DNA from: Alistipes sp. Marseille-P5061
GTDB taxonomy: Bacteria > Bacteroidota > Bacteroidia > Bacteroidales > Rikenellaceae
Length of the DNA stretch: 47,776 bases
NCBI RefSeq assembly: GCF_900290115.1
Contig: NZ_LT985749.1
Coordinates: forward strand, 528,367-576,142
Direction: 5' to 3'
The notes beneath the pieces are model-generated. The model made no database searches. It was not told the DNA's origin and saw only the letters and a program-made list of their open reading frames with translations. This document shows positions 14,900-24,275 of this stretch, one piece after another (position 1 is the stretch's first letter; every line of letters starts with the position of its first letter). The position numbers were made by a program, and so were the translations under genes.

Positions 14900-16873
14900 T
14901 TATCGTTCGGCGGCCGGCACGGAGTCGATGCTCCGCCCCTCGCGGGTGAAGCGCAGCCGCGGAGCTATCCGCTGCTCGCTGCCGTCGCTCATGCGCACGC
15001 GCCACTCGGGGGCTTGGAGCAGTTCGCGCCAAAGCCGCCCGTCGTCCCAGAGCTCCCGCACGTAGTGCAGCCGCACGACGGGCAGCGTATCGCGCAGGGC
15101 GAAGTCGACCGCAACGATGCCGTCGGCACACGAGAGGTAGCTCCGGAAGTAGGGAATCTGCTGCCTCAGGGGGAGCTTCTCGAGCCCCGGGCAGGCGAAC
15201 TCGTAGATGCCCTTGGGGTAGCGCCGGTCGTCGCCCCAGCGCTCGCTGTTGACGCTGAAGGGTCCCGAAAGGCGGGACACCTGGTCGAACATGCGCTCGA
15301 GGAACTCGCCGCGCGGAAGCGTGCCCGCACGCTCGAAGCTGCGCAACTCATAGTCGAGCGGGATGTGCCGCTCCCCGTCGCGGGTCGTCAGCACCAGCTC
15401 CCGTGCCTCGACCGCCTCGCGCACCTGCTCCCGCGTGAGGGCCGTGCCGGGCAGCGCGTAGAGGGTCACCCGCACCGGGCAGGCGAACTCCGACTCGAAG
15501 CCGCAGAGCCCGCCGATGCGGCGGAGCGCCAGGCCGAACCACGCCATGTCCGTCCGGTCGTGGAGCCCCTCGACCCCCAGCCGGTAGCACTCCAGCTCCC
15601 CGACCCCGGGCGCGGGCGCGGCGAACTTCTGCCGCACGGGGGTGAAGATGGCCTCGAGGATTTTCACCGTATCGGTCCGCGTCGGGTCGTAGGTCACCTC
15701 GACGGCGTGGCGCCGCACGAAGGTCCTTACGCCGCAGACCCCCTCGACACGCTGCATGCGGGCGGCAAAGGCCTTCGACGAGCCGTAGCACTTGATGCTC
15801 CGGAGCCCCTCGAGCTCGTAGCGCTGCAGCGGAGTTGCCTCCGACGCGGCGCTGCCCCACTGCTCGTCGATGGTCGGCAGCTCGAAGCGCACGCCGACCC
15901 ACATCCCCGCCAGCAGGAGCGCCACGGCCGCAAGGGCCGGCAGCCACCTGAGCGAGCGGCGCCCTCCGACGCTCAGCGCCCCCACGGGGCAGGCCGCCAG
16001 ACAGTCGCCGCACATCGTGCAGTCGATGTGCCGCACCTTCGCCTCGGCGCAGACCGCAATGCCGCAGGGGCAGTGGCGTTCGCAGCGGCCGCAGCCGTTG
16101 CAGCGCGCCACGTCGCGGCGCACGTGGAGCAGCGGCACAAGGCGGTCGTGCTGAGAGGCCATCTCCCACAGCGCCCCGCCGCCGCAGAGGAGGACGAGCA
16201 CCCAGAGCCATGCCCGCGGCACGCCCCAGGCGCCGAGCGCCCAGGCCGCAAGTGCCGCCGCGAGGAGCAGCGGCCAGCGGCGGAAGAGGTTGCTGGCGGC
16301 CCCCAGCGGACAAAGATAGCGGCACCAGAACATCCCGACGCAGAGGCTCCCCGCAAGCAGCACGACGAGCATCACGAGCGACATCCAGAGGACGATTTCA
16401 CCCTCGAAGCCCGTGGCGACGGCGTAGTAGGGGTCCAGCTTGTGGCAGAAGAGCTCGCTCGACGAGAGCGTGAAGTAGAAGACCACGAAGAGCAGCGCAT
16501 ACTTCACCCCGCGCAGCAGCCGGTCCGCAGCGCCCCCCGCCCGCAGTTCGCGCCGCAGCCTGAGCCTCCGGCCCAACCCTCCGAGCCATCCGACGACCGT
16601 GCCCACGGGGCAGAGGTAGCCGCAGAAGAGCTTGGCAAGGAGCACGACCCCCGCGGCCAGCGCGAGCCCCATGGCAATCTGGAGCATCGACATCGAGCAG
16701 GCCAGCGAGCCGCGGGCCAGATAGGAGCCGAAGGCCTGCAGCCCCCCGAAGGGGCAGTAGGCCTCGACATCCACCCCTTCGCCCGAGAGTTTCGCCCGGA
16801 GGATGGTCCCCGCCAGGGCGAGCAGCACGCCCCACTGCAGCAGGAGTTTGGGAAGGTTGGGTTTTCGTTTCAT
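14900..16873 (-). CDS. NapH/NosR-like 4Fe-4S membrane protein with HMA-like domain
   Basis: A 657-residue polytopic protein. The N-terminal half has several hydrophobic helices and the NapH-type motifs AYCPFGG, CGYLCPVG and CRYLCPLG. Two ferredoxin clusters follow: CNGCGRCERHCP (Cys 258-268) and CTMCGDCLAACP (Cys 285-295). After another membrane helix near 315 comes an external part with a heavy-metal-associated-like fold (about residues 350-405), in which the usual CxxC metal site is reduced to IKCYGS with one cysteine. A second related domain follows. NapH-like proteins move electrons across or along the membrane; here they might reduce a metal or thiol on the periplasmic side. The partner is unknown. 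It lies between the fimbrillin-like gene and the S46 peptidase gene and probably belongs to the TonB-receptor operon. Confidence 0.85.
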   Translation of the reverse strand: MKRKPNLPKLLLQWGVLLALAGTILRAKLSGEGVDVEAYCPFGGLQAFGSYLARGSLACSMSMLQIAMGLALAAGVVLLAKLFCGYLCPVGTVVGWLGGLGRRLRLRRELRAGGAADRLLRGVKYALLFVVFYFTLSSSELFCHKLDPYYAVATGFEGEIVLWMSLVMLVVLLAGSLCVGMFWCRYLCPLGAASNLFRRWPLLLAAALAAWALGAWGVPRAWLWVLVLLCGGGALWEMASQHDRLVPLLHVRRDVARCNGCGRCERHCPCGIAVCAEAKVRHIDCTMCGDCLAACPVGALSVGGRRSLRWLPALAAVALLLAGMWVGVRFELPTIDEQWGSAASEATPLQRYELEGLRSIKCYGSSKAFAARMQRVEGVCGVRTFVRRHAVEVTYDPTRTDTVKILEAIFTPVRQKFAAPAPGVGELECYRLGVEGLHDRTDMAWFGLALRRIGGLCGFESEFACPVRVTLYALPGTALTREQVREAVEARELVLTTRDGERHIPLDYELRSFERAGTLPRGEFLERMFDQVSRLSGPFSVNSERWGDDRRYPKGIYEFACPGLEKLPLRQQIPYFRSYLSCADGIVAVDFALRDTLPVVRLHYVRELWDDGRLWRELLQAPEWRVRMSDGSEQRIAPRLRFTREGRSIDSVPAAER

Positions 16874-16914
16874 CGGTTATCGTTGTTGGTGTGTGTCGTG
16901 TGCCGGGCGCCCCG

Positions 16915-18516
16915 TCAGAGGTCCTTGACGCAGCGGACAGCCGCCGCGCCGTAGCCCCCCTGGTAGGCCACCGTCAGACGCTTGTAGGTGGTGTTCCACA
17001 TCGTCATGCCGGCGTAGAACTGGATGTTCTTCAGCCCGCTCGAGGGGTCGTCGGTCGTGTTGTAAAAGAGCTTGTAGCCCGTCGAGCTGGCGAAGTAGCC
17101 CATGCCGAACTGCGTCGGGTCGGCCGCCGAGGCGCTGGCCAGGTAGGCGGCCTTGGCCGTGGCCGAGGCGGCGTTGATGGCACCGCAGTTCTGCAGGTTG
17201 AAGCCGTCGGCGTTGAGCGCATCGAGCGGCGCACCGGCCTGCGACTGGTCGAAGTAGGGCGATTCGGGGTCCGAAAGCTGTCCGCTGCCGGCACCCGCCA
17301 GGCGCAGCCACTCGGCCATCGTCGGGATGTGCCACCCCTCGGGGCAGATGCCGCGGGCGCCCTCGCTGCGGTTGTAGTTCTCGGCCGAGAGGGGTCCATC
17401 GAGCCCCAGCAGCACGGGATAGCTGTAGAGCAGGCCGTTCTGCGCCACCAGTCCGGGCGAGGCCGTACGGTTCAGGTCGCACGGATACCAGATGCCGCTG
17501 CCGTCCGACGGGTCGCTCGAGACGCTCCGCCCCTGGGGCACGTAGCGCAGGTTCTCGGCCATCCACGTGCGGCCGTCCGCGAGGGTGGCCGTGCGGTAGC
17601 GCTCGCCGCCGTATTCGAGCCAGCCCTCCTGCTCCCCGTCGTCGCCGCCGGGAAGGCTCTCTTCGGGGAAGAGCTCGTCGCCATCCTCCCAGCCCGTGAT
17701 TTCATCCTCGAGCACCACCTCCATCTCGGCGGGCAGGATGCGGACGTTGAGCGTATGGTTCTTGCCCCCCTGCAGCTCGGCCTCGCCGAGCGTATAGGTG
17801 CGCGGCCCCTCGGCCGTGGTCACCTCGACCTCCAGCCGCACCGACTGGGGCACCAGCAGCACGTAGTACTTCGCGTCGGCCGTCAGCTCGCGGGCCTTCA
17901 CCGCCACGGCCGATCCGTCGGGGTCGACGCGGAAGGTGTCGTCCGCAGCGTCGAGCAGACCCCGCCCCACGGCATTGCGCACCACAATCCCGTCAACGGG
18001 CGACCCGCTCCGGTTGTCGACGTTGACGATAAGCCGCGCCATGCGGTGGCGGAAGGTCATCCCGACGGCCGATGCGGTCGGCCGCACGTCACTCTTGAGG
18101 GCCGTCATCAGGTCCGACGCGGCGTATCCCCCGCCGTTCTGGTCCTCGGCCACCGTGAACGAAGCGGGGAGCGCATCGCCCTCACGGTAAGGATAGCAGG
18201 CAAAGAGCGTCGACGTGGCGTTGACATCCTCGTACCAGAGCAGCCCGTCGGCCGAAAGGAAGCGTCCCTGCGAGGCGTCGAAGAGGAAGCGCGCGTTGGA
18301 GGCGTAGCGTTCGCCGCCGGAGGTGGTCACGCTGAGGCCGATGGCGTCGCCCTGTTCGAAATCGGTCTCGGTGGCGCGCGACGTCGGGAGCGGCATGCCC
18401 ACCATCGTGGGGTCGATGACCATCCGTTTCGGGGAGTCGCTTCGCTGCTCCTCCCGCTCGCAGCCGGCCAGCATCAGTGCGGCCAGCAGCGCGAAGGTGT
18501 AAATCCGTTTCATCAT
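16915..18516 (-). CDS. Fimbrillin-like lipoprotein fused to a FISUMP domain
   Basis: A 533-residue predicted surface lipoprotein with lipobox LMLAGC (Cys about 19). The first half resembles Mfa-like fimbrillins: TRATETDFEQGDAIGL, paired beta strands, and the domain end ITGWEDGDEL. The C-terminal 200 residues form a FISUMP (Fibrobacter succinogenes major paralogous) domain: RYRTATLADGRTWMAENLRY, YSYPVLLG, ICPEGWHIPTMAEWLRLAG, and GAAAVRCVK at the end. It is probably a cell-surface binding or adhesion protein, not a pilus subunit. Two ATG codons are adjacent at the start. A separate promoter lies just upstream, so it can be expressed apart from the receptor. Confidence 0.87.
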   Translation of the reverse strand: MMKRIYTFALLAALMLAGCEREEQRSDSPKRMVIDPTMVGMPLPTSRATETDFEQGDAIGLSVTTSGGERYASNARFLFDASQGRFLSADGLLWYEDVNATSTLFACYPYREGDALPASFTVAEDQNGGGYAASDLMTALKSDVRPTASAVGMTFRHRMARLIVNVDNRSGSPVDGIVVRNAVGRGLLDAADDTFRVDPDGSAVAVKARELTADAKYYVLLVPQSVRLEVEVTTAEGPRTYTLGEAELQGGKNHTLNVRILPAEMEVVLEDEITGWEDGDELFPEESLPGGDDGEQEGWLEYGGERYRTATLADGRTWMAENLRYVPQGRSVSSDPSDGSGIWYPCDLNRTASPGLVAQNGLLYSYPVLLGLDGPLSAENYNRSEGARGICPEGWHIPTMAEWLRLAGAGSGQLSDPESPYFDQSQAGAPLDALNADGFNLQNCGAINAASATAKAAYLASASAADPTQFGMGYFASSTGYKLFYNTTDDPSSGLKNIQFYAGMTMWNTTYKRLTVAYQGGYGAAAVRCVKDL

Positions 18517-18528
18517 GTGGATTCGTTT

Positions 18529-18559
18529 TAAAGTTAATCAATATTCGGTATTTGTCAAA
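18529..18559 (-). promoter_or_regulatory. Internal promoter of the fimbrillin/FISUMP gene
   Basis: Read on the minus strand: TTTG (18559-18556), a 19-nt spacer, and TAACTTTA (18536-18529), one base off the -7 consensus. The start codon follows after twelve bases, so the leader would be very short. Confidence 0.65.
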
Positions 18560-18570
18560 ACATGCGCAGT

Positions 18571-20076
18571 TCAGAAGTTGACGCCCCCGCTCAAAACGCA
18601 GCGCAGGCGGTAGGGCTGCGGGATGGTCCGCAGCGCGAAGCCCCGCTCGTAGCGCCCCGCGAGGTCGACGTAGCAGCGGCCGATGTTGCAGCGGAGCCCC
18701 GCCTCGACACCGAGCCGCGGTGCGGTGCGGTACTCGACCTCCCAGGCGCGCAGCTCCTCCTGCCGGTCGGGGTAGCTCCCCGAGACGAGGTCGCTCTCCA
18801 GACGGAGCTCCCCGGCCGAGGAGTCGCCCCCGCTCACGTCGGCCGCCGCCAGCAGCTCCCAGCGTCCGAAGCGCCGCAGAGCGCGCAGCGAGAGGGAGAG
18901 GCGGCGGAGGCGCTCCCGGCGCACCTCGGGATAGATGAGCGTCGAGCGTTCGGAGAGCTCCTCCCAGCCGAGCGTCGCGCGCAGCTCGGTGCGCGGGGCG
19001 AAGAGCTCGTACTCGAGCCCCGCCTCGAGCAGCCGCCGGCCATAGAGAGGCATCGAGCCGTAGAGGCGGGTGGTGGTGATGTTGCCCTCGCTCTCGCGGA
19101 CGAGGATGTTCTCGCGGCTCAGCTGCAGCCGCCGGCCGAACGAGGCCCGCACGCGGTGGCGGTGCGCCCCGCGGTCGAACCGCACCACGGCGCGGAGCTT
19201 CATCCACTCCCCCTCGAAGGTGTGCCAGAGGACCCCCTTCTCGCCCGTCTCGCCGCGCGAGCGGCCCGCCTCCCCCTCGACGAAGAGGGCGCCGTAGCTG
19301 AGTTGCAGGGCGCCTCCGAGCAGCATCTCCCGCACGGGAAAGCCCGAGATGCCCTCCTCGGTGAGGTGCAAATCGCCGCTCTCCCACTGCGTGCGGATGC
19401 CGTAGGCGAGCCCCTTGTCGAGGAAGACCTCGTAGGAGGCGGCCGAGCTGCCCACCTCCTCGGCCTCGATGCGCTCGCTGTTCTTGGCCAGGCGGAGCGC
19501 CGCACCCGCGGCGAAGCGGCCCGCACGGTAGAGGATGCCGGGCGCCACCTCCACGTCGAGGCGCTTGTTCTTGTGGCGCAGGTCCTTGCGCTTGGCGTAG
19601 TTCGCCGCCGTGAAGTCGGCGCGCAGGCCGACCACCCACCGCTCCCCCACGGGGACGGCCACGCCCCCCGTCAGGTCGTAGCACTCACGGATTTTGCGCC
19701 CGGGGGTGAACTCCACCAGGTCGACGGGATAATAGCCCGGGCGGATGAACATCGAGCCCGACATGTTGCGCCCGTCGAAGTAGTCGTAGCCGAAGCCGCC
19801 GAAGAAGGAGATGCGCTCGAGGTGGCGCACCGAGCGCGTTGCGGCGCCCGCCTGCCAGCAGTTGTCCGAGCCCGAGCGGTCGACCAGCGCCCCCGACTCG
19901 TGCCCGACACGGAGTCGGGCCACCGAGCGGCTCACCGTGTCGCACCGCACGCCGGCGGCGTTGACCCCCGTGAGCCAGGGGCTGTCGCGCTCGAAATCCC
20001 CGTAGCGCATCTGGGCCCGGGCCGGAGGCAGGGCCGCGAGGAGGAGCAGCAGAAGAAGCAGCGGAAGCGGTCTCAT
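18571..20076 (-). CDS. DUF6850-type outer membrane beta-barrel protein
   Basis: A 501-residue outer membrane protein. The signal MRPLPLLLLLLLLAALPPARA-Q is strongly leucine-rich. The body alternates polar and hydrophobic residues in short strands rich in Tyr, Arg and Gly, with an early FFGGFGYDYFDGRNMSGSMF segment, and it ends in Phe, the usual last residue of BamA-assembled barrels. I assign DUF6850 from general resemblance and from its neighbour DUF4876. Its ATG overlaps the stop of that gene by four bases, so the two are translated together. The function is unknown; a pore or partner for the TonB receptor is possible. Confidence 0.75.
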   Translation of the reverse strand: MRPLPLLLLLLLLAALPPARAQMRYGDFERDSPWLTGVNAAGVRCDTVSRSVARLRVGHESGALVDRSGSDNCWQAGAATRSVRHLERISFFGGFGYDYFDGRNMSGSMFIRPGYYPVDLVEFTPGRKIRECYDLTGGVAVPVGERWVVGLRADFTAANYAKRKDLRHKNKRLDVEVAPGILYRAGRFAAGAALRLAKNSERIEAEEVGSSAASYEVFLDKGLAYGIRTQWESGDLHLTEEGISGFPVREMLLGGALQLSYGALFVEGEAGRSRGETGEKGVLWHTFEGEWMKLRAVVRFDRGAHRHRVRASFGRRLQLSRENILVRESEGNITTTRLYGSMPLYGRRLLEAGLEYELFAPRTELRATLGWEELSERSTLIYPEVRRERLRRLSLSLRALRRFGRWELLAAADVSGGDSSAGELRLESDLVSGSYPDRQEELRAWEVEYRTAPRLGVEAGLRCNIGRCYVDLAGRYERGFALRTIPQPYRLRCVLSGGVNF

Positions 20077-21317
20077 GGCTCGTCACGCAGCGATTGGGTC
20101 GCACGCTCGTAGAAGTCGTCCGACGAGTTGTTCGTATCCTGATAGATGGCGTAGCCGGCCGCCTCGGAGGCCTGCTCGTCGAGCCGGCGGTGGAGCGTCC
20201 GCCCGAGCGGCAGGCCAACGAAGGTCACCGCCCCGGCGTCGATGTCCGAGCGCAGGCGCTTGGCGTTGGTCGTGCCCGTGGCGTCGAAGACCTCGACCCC
20301 GTCGATGAGCCACTCCCACGGAATCTTGGTATAGGAGAGGCTCCCCCGCACGATGAGCGACTGCCCATCGTCGGCCAGGTAGCCCTCGAGGTCGAACCCC
20401 TCGGGGGCGCGGTAGAGGATGACGGCCGGCGAGTTGTTCGAGATGACGTAGACCTTGGCCAGCCCCGTCTTCTTGAGCAGGCGGAGGTGGCGCGCAGGGT
20501 CGATGCGGTCGCCCGGCACGGGGTGCGAGCGCGGGTCGGGGTAGTAGGTCTCGTTGTAGCAGACGAAGTAGCCCTCGCCGTTGAGGTTGACCGAGAGGGG
20601 GTAGGTGGCCGTATGGTCGACCGCCCCGTTGAGCGCCACCACGGCATCGGCCCCCGGCGCAAGCGGGAAGTCGCGGCCCGAGCCCGGGAACTGCCACACG
20701 GCGTCGGGAACCGAGGCGTAGTCGCGGAAGAGGATGCCTCCGTCGGGGGCGAGGCTCGTCCAGTAGTTGCCCGAGGCGCCCTTCGAGTTGTAGGGGTCGA
20801 CCATCCCCAGGCAGAGGCCGTCGAGGTAGCGGGTCTCGGAGTCGTTGTTGTGCAGAATGACGTACTTGTCGTAGACGTAGGAGCCCGTGGCGGGGGTTGC
20901 CGGGCAGCCGCCCGTATAGATTTCGCGGATAACGATGCCGCCGGGGCGCACGCAGCGCAGCTCGAGCTCCGCGACGGCCTCACCGCCGGCCGTCAGGCGC
21001 AGCTGCTCGACGGCGCCGTTGAAGAGCGTCTGACTGTCGGCGCGGTCGCTCACCGCCAGCGCGTAGAGGCCGTTGGGCATGCGGAAGCTCGCCTCGCCCT
21101 GCGCATCGGTCCGCGCCGTGTAGCGGTTGCCCGACTGCCGGTCGGTGGCCGTCACCTCGACCCCCTCGCGGCACCAGGAGGCATGCTCCCCGGGGTAGCG
21201 GAGGCGCACGGTAAGCCGGCCCAGCACCCCTTCGTAGGGGTTTGCCTCATCGAGGGCGGTACAGGCTGCAAGCAGCAGGCCGCAGAGCAGAAGAAGAAGT
21301 GAAGTGCGTCGTATCAT
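20073..21317 (-). CDS. DUF4876-type lipoprotein
   Basis: A 414-residue lipoprotein with signal MIRRTSLLLLLCGLLLAAC (lipobox cysteine 19). Residues about 30-110 look like a carboxypeptidase-regulatory/transthyretin-like beta sandwich (LTVRLRYPGEHASWCREGVEVTATD, then GLYALAVSDR). The rest has IVIREIYTGGCP and YVYDKYVILHNNDSETRYLDGLCLG, a lamin-tail/DUF4876-like pattern. Four bases separate it from the TonB receptor stop, and its own stop overlaps the DUF6850 start. It is probably surface-exposed or periplasmic and works with the receptor, as lipoproteins in SusCD-like pairs do, but it is not SusD-like. The substrate is unknown. Confidence 0.8.
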   Translation of the reverse strand: MIRRTSLLLLLCGLLLAACTALDEANPYEGVLGRLTVRLRYPGEHASWCREGVEVTATDRQSGNRYTARTDAQGEASFRMPNGLYALAVSDRADSQTLFNGAVEQLRLTAGGEAVAELELRCVRPGGIVIREIYTGGCPATPATGSYVYDKYVILHNNDSETRYLDGLCLGMVDPYNSKGASGNYWTSLAPDGGILFRDYASVPDAVWQFPGSGRDFPLAPGADAVVALNGAVDHTATYPLSVNLNGEGYFVCYNETYYPDPRSHPVPGDRIDPARHLRLLKKTGLAKVYVISNNSPAVILYRAPEGFDLEGYLADDGQSLIVRGSLSYTKIPWEWLIDGVEVFDATGTTNAKRLRSDIDAGAVTFVGLPLGRTLHRRLDEQASEAAGYAIYQDTNNSSDDFYERATQSLRDEP

Positions 21318-21321
21318 AGCA

Positions 21322-24174
21322 TCAGAATTTGAACCGCACCGTCAGCCCGTAGTAGAACTCGGGGGTGAAGATGGACTTCACGCCTGTGGCCCGCGAGGTG
21401 ACATAGCGGCGGGAGTTGGTGAAATTGTTGGCGTAGAACGACACCGAGACGTGGTCGCCAATCTCCTTGGTGAGGCTCAGATTGGCCGAGAAGTAGGGGC
21501 CGTAGCCGTCCGCGTCGTAGCTCCGCGTGTTGGCCGAGCGGAGGATGAGGCTGGCAAAGGCGGGGTCGGAGGCCTCGGCGTCGGTGAAGGGGTGGCGCCG
21601 CCCCTCGAGGTCGAGGTAGTAAATCGGGCGGACGGCCGTATAGCTCCCTCCGTCGTAGATGGAGCCACCCGTGGGGCTCTTCTCCTCGGTGACGTTGTAG
21701 GCGTACTCGCGGCCGAGGTACTCGGAGAGGTTCTGCGAACGGCGCATCAGCGTCGCCTCGAGGCGCAGCGTAACCACCAGCCGGATGGCGGGGATGTGGG
21801 TGGTCGCCGTCAGGTTCAGGTCGAGGCGGTCGGTCTCGCGGCCGTTCCAGGTCGTCACGGCCGAGCCGCCCGTACCGGCATAGAGGCCCACGTAGGGGTA
21901 GAACTCCCCGCCCGAGGTAACCGAAGGGTAGTAAGCCGCCTCGAGGTCGTCGACATAGCGCGTATGGACGTAGGCGCCGTCGAGGCGCAGCTGCGTGCGC
22001 AGGGGGTTGATTTGCGGGAAGTCGACCACCAGTTCTAGCCCCGCACGGTCGACCGGCGAGCGGTTCTCCTGGCGGAGCGTGCGGGCGAAGGTGCGGCGCA
22101 CGGAGGAGCTCTGCATGGCGACCCACCCCGACGCGGGGTTGTCGGCGTCGCGGACGAAGAGCTCGCCCGTCTGCTCGTCGACCTTGAAGAGCGGATGGAC
22201 GGGCAGCGTGTAGGGGTTGCCGTCGGCATCGGTGGCCGGGAGGGTGCTCATCCGGTAGGAGAAGGGCTCGTAGCCCGTCACCAGCTCGTAGGGGTACTTC
22301 GTCCGGTTGAAGTAGCCGGCCAGCGAGAGCCGCGTGGCCCCCAAACGCAGGTCGACGCCCAGCTCGATGTTGCGGTTGCGCTGCCAGCGGAGCGACTCGT
22401 TGTAGAGTACCGCATAGGGGTGCGTATGGTAGAGGTAGATGTTCTGCCCGGCGGAGGTGGTGGCGCTGAAGACGCGCGTGTCGAGGTATTGGGGCTGCGG
22501 GTAGAGGATGTTGAACGAGGGGAGCTTCTCGGTCGTGCCCCAGCCGGCGCGCAGCGTCAGGCGGTCGTCCAGCCGGAAGGTGAGGTTCAGACGCGGCGAA
22601 AGGCTCTGCGCACGGTCGTAGCGCGAGGTGCGGACCCACGTCTTCTCGGCGCGCAGCCCCGCCATGAGCTGCAGCGAGGAGCGCTCGCCCAGCCGCAGGG
22701 TGAGGAGCTCCTCAACGTAGGCCGCGAGGTTGTGCATGTAGGGGACCTCCGAGAAGGGCCACGGGCGGTAGTCGGCCGCCGAGAGCGCCTCGTCGGCGTA
22801 ATAGAGGCCGCGCCCCACGTTGCCGTCGGCCCGCCAGGCGAGGCCCGCCTTGGCGTGGCTCCGCAGCCGTCCCCAGCGGCGGACCCACGTCGCCTTGAGC
22901 GAGGCGGCGTAGTCGAGCTGCTTGGAGTCGACGCACTGCGTGGCGTAGTAGCTCGTCGGGAGCATCACGGCCAGGTGGTACCCCTCCTGCGTGGCGTGGA
23001 CGGCCGGCTGCGGCGTGGCGCTCGACTCGTAGCTGTGCGTCCGGTCCAGGCGGTCCTCGAAGTCGAGCGAGGCCGAGAGCTCAAGGTCGGTCAACCACGG
23101 GCGGTTGAGCAGCCAGCGCAGCGAGGCGGTAGCCCTGAGGGCATTCTCGCGAGCCCGCTGCCACTCGCCCATCTCGGCATCGGGGTCGTCCTTCGTATCA
23201 AGGCCGCCGATGTTGCCCGTCACTCCGGCGTCGAGGCGCAGCACCCCGGCGAAGGTGCGGCGGAAGGAGAGCGAAAGGCCCGTGCGCGAGTAGGCCGTAT
23301 AGGGCGAGACGGGGTTCTTCGTGGCGCGCGTATACTCGACGCTGCCGTTCACCACGCCCCGCTCGCCCCCGAGGTCGAAGCCCTTCGAGGCGGCAATCTG
23401 CTTGGTGTGGGGATTGGACGAGAGGAGCAGCATCCAGGGGGTCAGCCCCTTGCGCGTGGTGATGCGCACCAGACCCGACCCCAGGTCGCCGTACTCGGCC
23501 GACGGGACGCCCGTTACGACCTCAACCGCCTCGATGGAGGTCGAGGCGATGTTGCGCGTCGGCGCCCCCGCCATCCCGTCGAACGACGAGTTGGTCGAGA
23601 GGCGGAGGCCGTCGACCTCGACGGCCGTCGCGAAGCCGGCGTTGCCGCTCGAAACGCCGCCGTCGCGCAGCGAGAAGCGGAGGTCCTGCGTCAGGTCGGG
23701 GTTGACCGTCTTGCCGCCCGGCAGCAGCGCCGCCACGTCGGCGGCATTCATCATCTGGAGGTGGTCGATGGCGCTCCCCTCGATGCGGCGCGAGGTGGTG
23801 ACGGCCTCCTGCTCCTGCGTGGCGGTCACCACGACGCTCTCGAGGCGCAGGCTCTCCTCCTCCATCCGCAGGTCGAGTTCGGGGGTCGACTCCCCCACCT
23901 CGATGTCGTACTGCACGGCGACGTAGCCCAGGCACGAGAGCGCGAAGCGCTGGAGTCCCGCCGGGACGCGCCGCAGCGTGAAGCGCCCCTCGCTGTCGGC
24001 CACGGCCCACAGCCCGCAGACGGGCAGCTCGACCACCGCCTGGGCGACGGGCTCGCCGCTGCCCGCCGAGCGGACGCAACCCGAGAGGTCGACCTGCTGT
24101 GCCCCGGCCGCCGCGGGGCGGAGGGCCAGAAGCAGCAGGGCGAAGAGCATCGGCAAGAGTCTGTTCCGTTTCAT
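21322..24174 (-). CDS. TonB-dependent outer membrane receptor
   Basis: A 950-residue receptor. The start at 24174 gives a signal peptide ending AAAGAQ. Next is a carboxypeptidase-regulatory-like domain (VDLSGCVRSAGSGEPVAQAVVELP, to about residue 105), a plug domain with VVVTATQEQEAV, TSIEAVEVVTGVPSAEYGDLGSGLVRITTRKG, and then a 22-strand-type barrel ending in KF. Such receptors import iron chelates, heme, cobalamin, peptides or glycans using the proton motive force through TonB-ExbBD. No SusD partner is present, which argues against a glycan system. It leads the minus-strand operon from its own promoter. Upstream in-frame starts would add a non-signal extension and are rejected. Confidence 0.93.
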   Translation of the reverse strand: MKRNRLLPMLFALLLLALRPAAAGAQQVDLSGCVRSAGSGEPVAQAVVELPVCGLWAVADSEGRFTLRRVPAGLQRFALSCLGYVAVQYDIEVGESTPELDLRMEEESLRLESVVVTATQEQEAVTTSRRIEGSAIDHLQMMNAADVAALLPGGKTVNPDLTQDLRFSLRDGGVSSGNAGFATAVEVDGLRLSTNSSFDGMAGAPTRNIASTSIEAVEVVTGVPSAEYGDLGSGLVRITTRKGLTPWMLLLSSNPHTKQIAASKGFDLGGERGVVNGSVEYTRATKNPVSPYTAYSRTGLSLSFRRTFAGVLRLDAGVTGNIGGLDTKDDPDAEMGEWQRARENALRATASLRWLLNRPWLTDLELSASLDFEDRLDRTHSYESSATPQPAVHATQEGYHLAVMLPTSYYATQCVDSKQLDYAASLKATWVRRWGRLRSHAKAGLAWRADGNVGRGLYYADEALSAADYRPWPFSEVPYMHNLAAYVEELLTLRLGERSSLQLMAGLRAEKTWVRTSRYDRAQSLSPRLNLTFRLDDRLTLRAGWGTTEKLPSFNILYPQPQYLDTRVFSATTSAGQNIYLYHTHPYAVLYNESLRWQRNRNIELGVDLRLGATRLSLAGYFNRTKYPYELVTGYEPFSYRMSTLPATDADGNPYTLPVHPLFKVDEQTGELFVRDADNPASGWVAMQSSSVRRTFARTLRQENRSPVDRAGLELVVDFPQINPLRTQLRLDGAYVHTRYVDDLEAAYYPSVTSGGEFYPYVGLYAGTGGSAVTTWNGRETDRLDLNLTATTHIPAIRLVVTLRLEATLMRRSQNLSEYLGREYAYNVTEEKSPTGGSIYDGGSYTAVRPIYYLDLEGRRHPFTDAEASDPAFASLILRSANTRSYDADGYGPYFSANLSLTKEIGDHVSVSFYANNFTNSRRYVTSRATGVKSIFTPEFYYGLTVRFKF

Positions 24175-24275
24175 GAGGCACACGTTGCGAGGAGCTCCAC
24201 CCGCCTCCGCGCCTCCCGGTCCGGATTCGGCTGCCGGGGTGATGCGGGAGGGATGCACGGCTCCCATTCCGGGTG

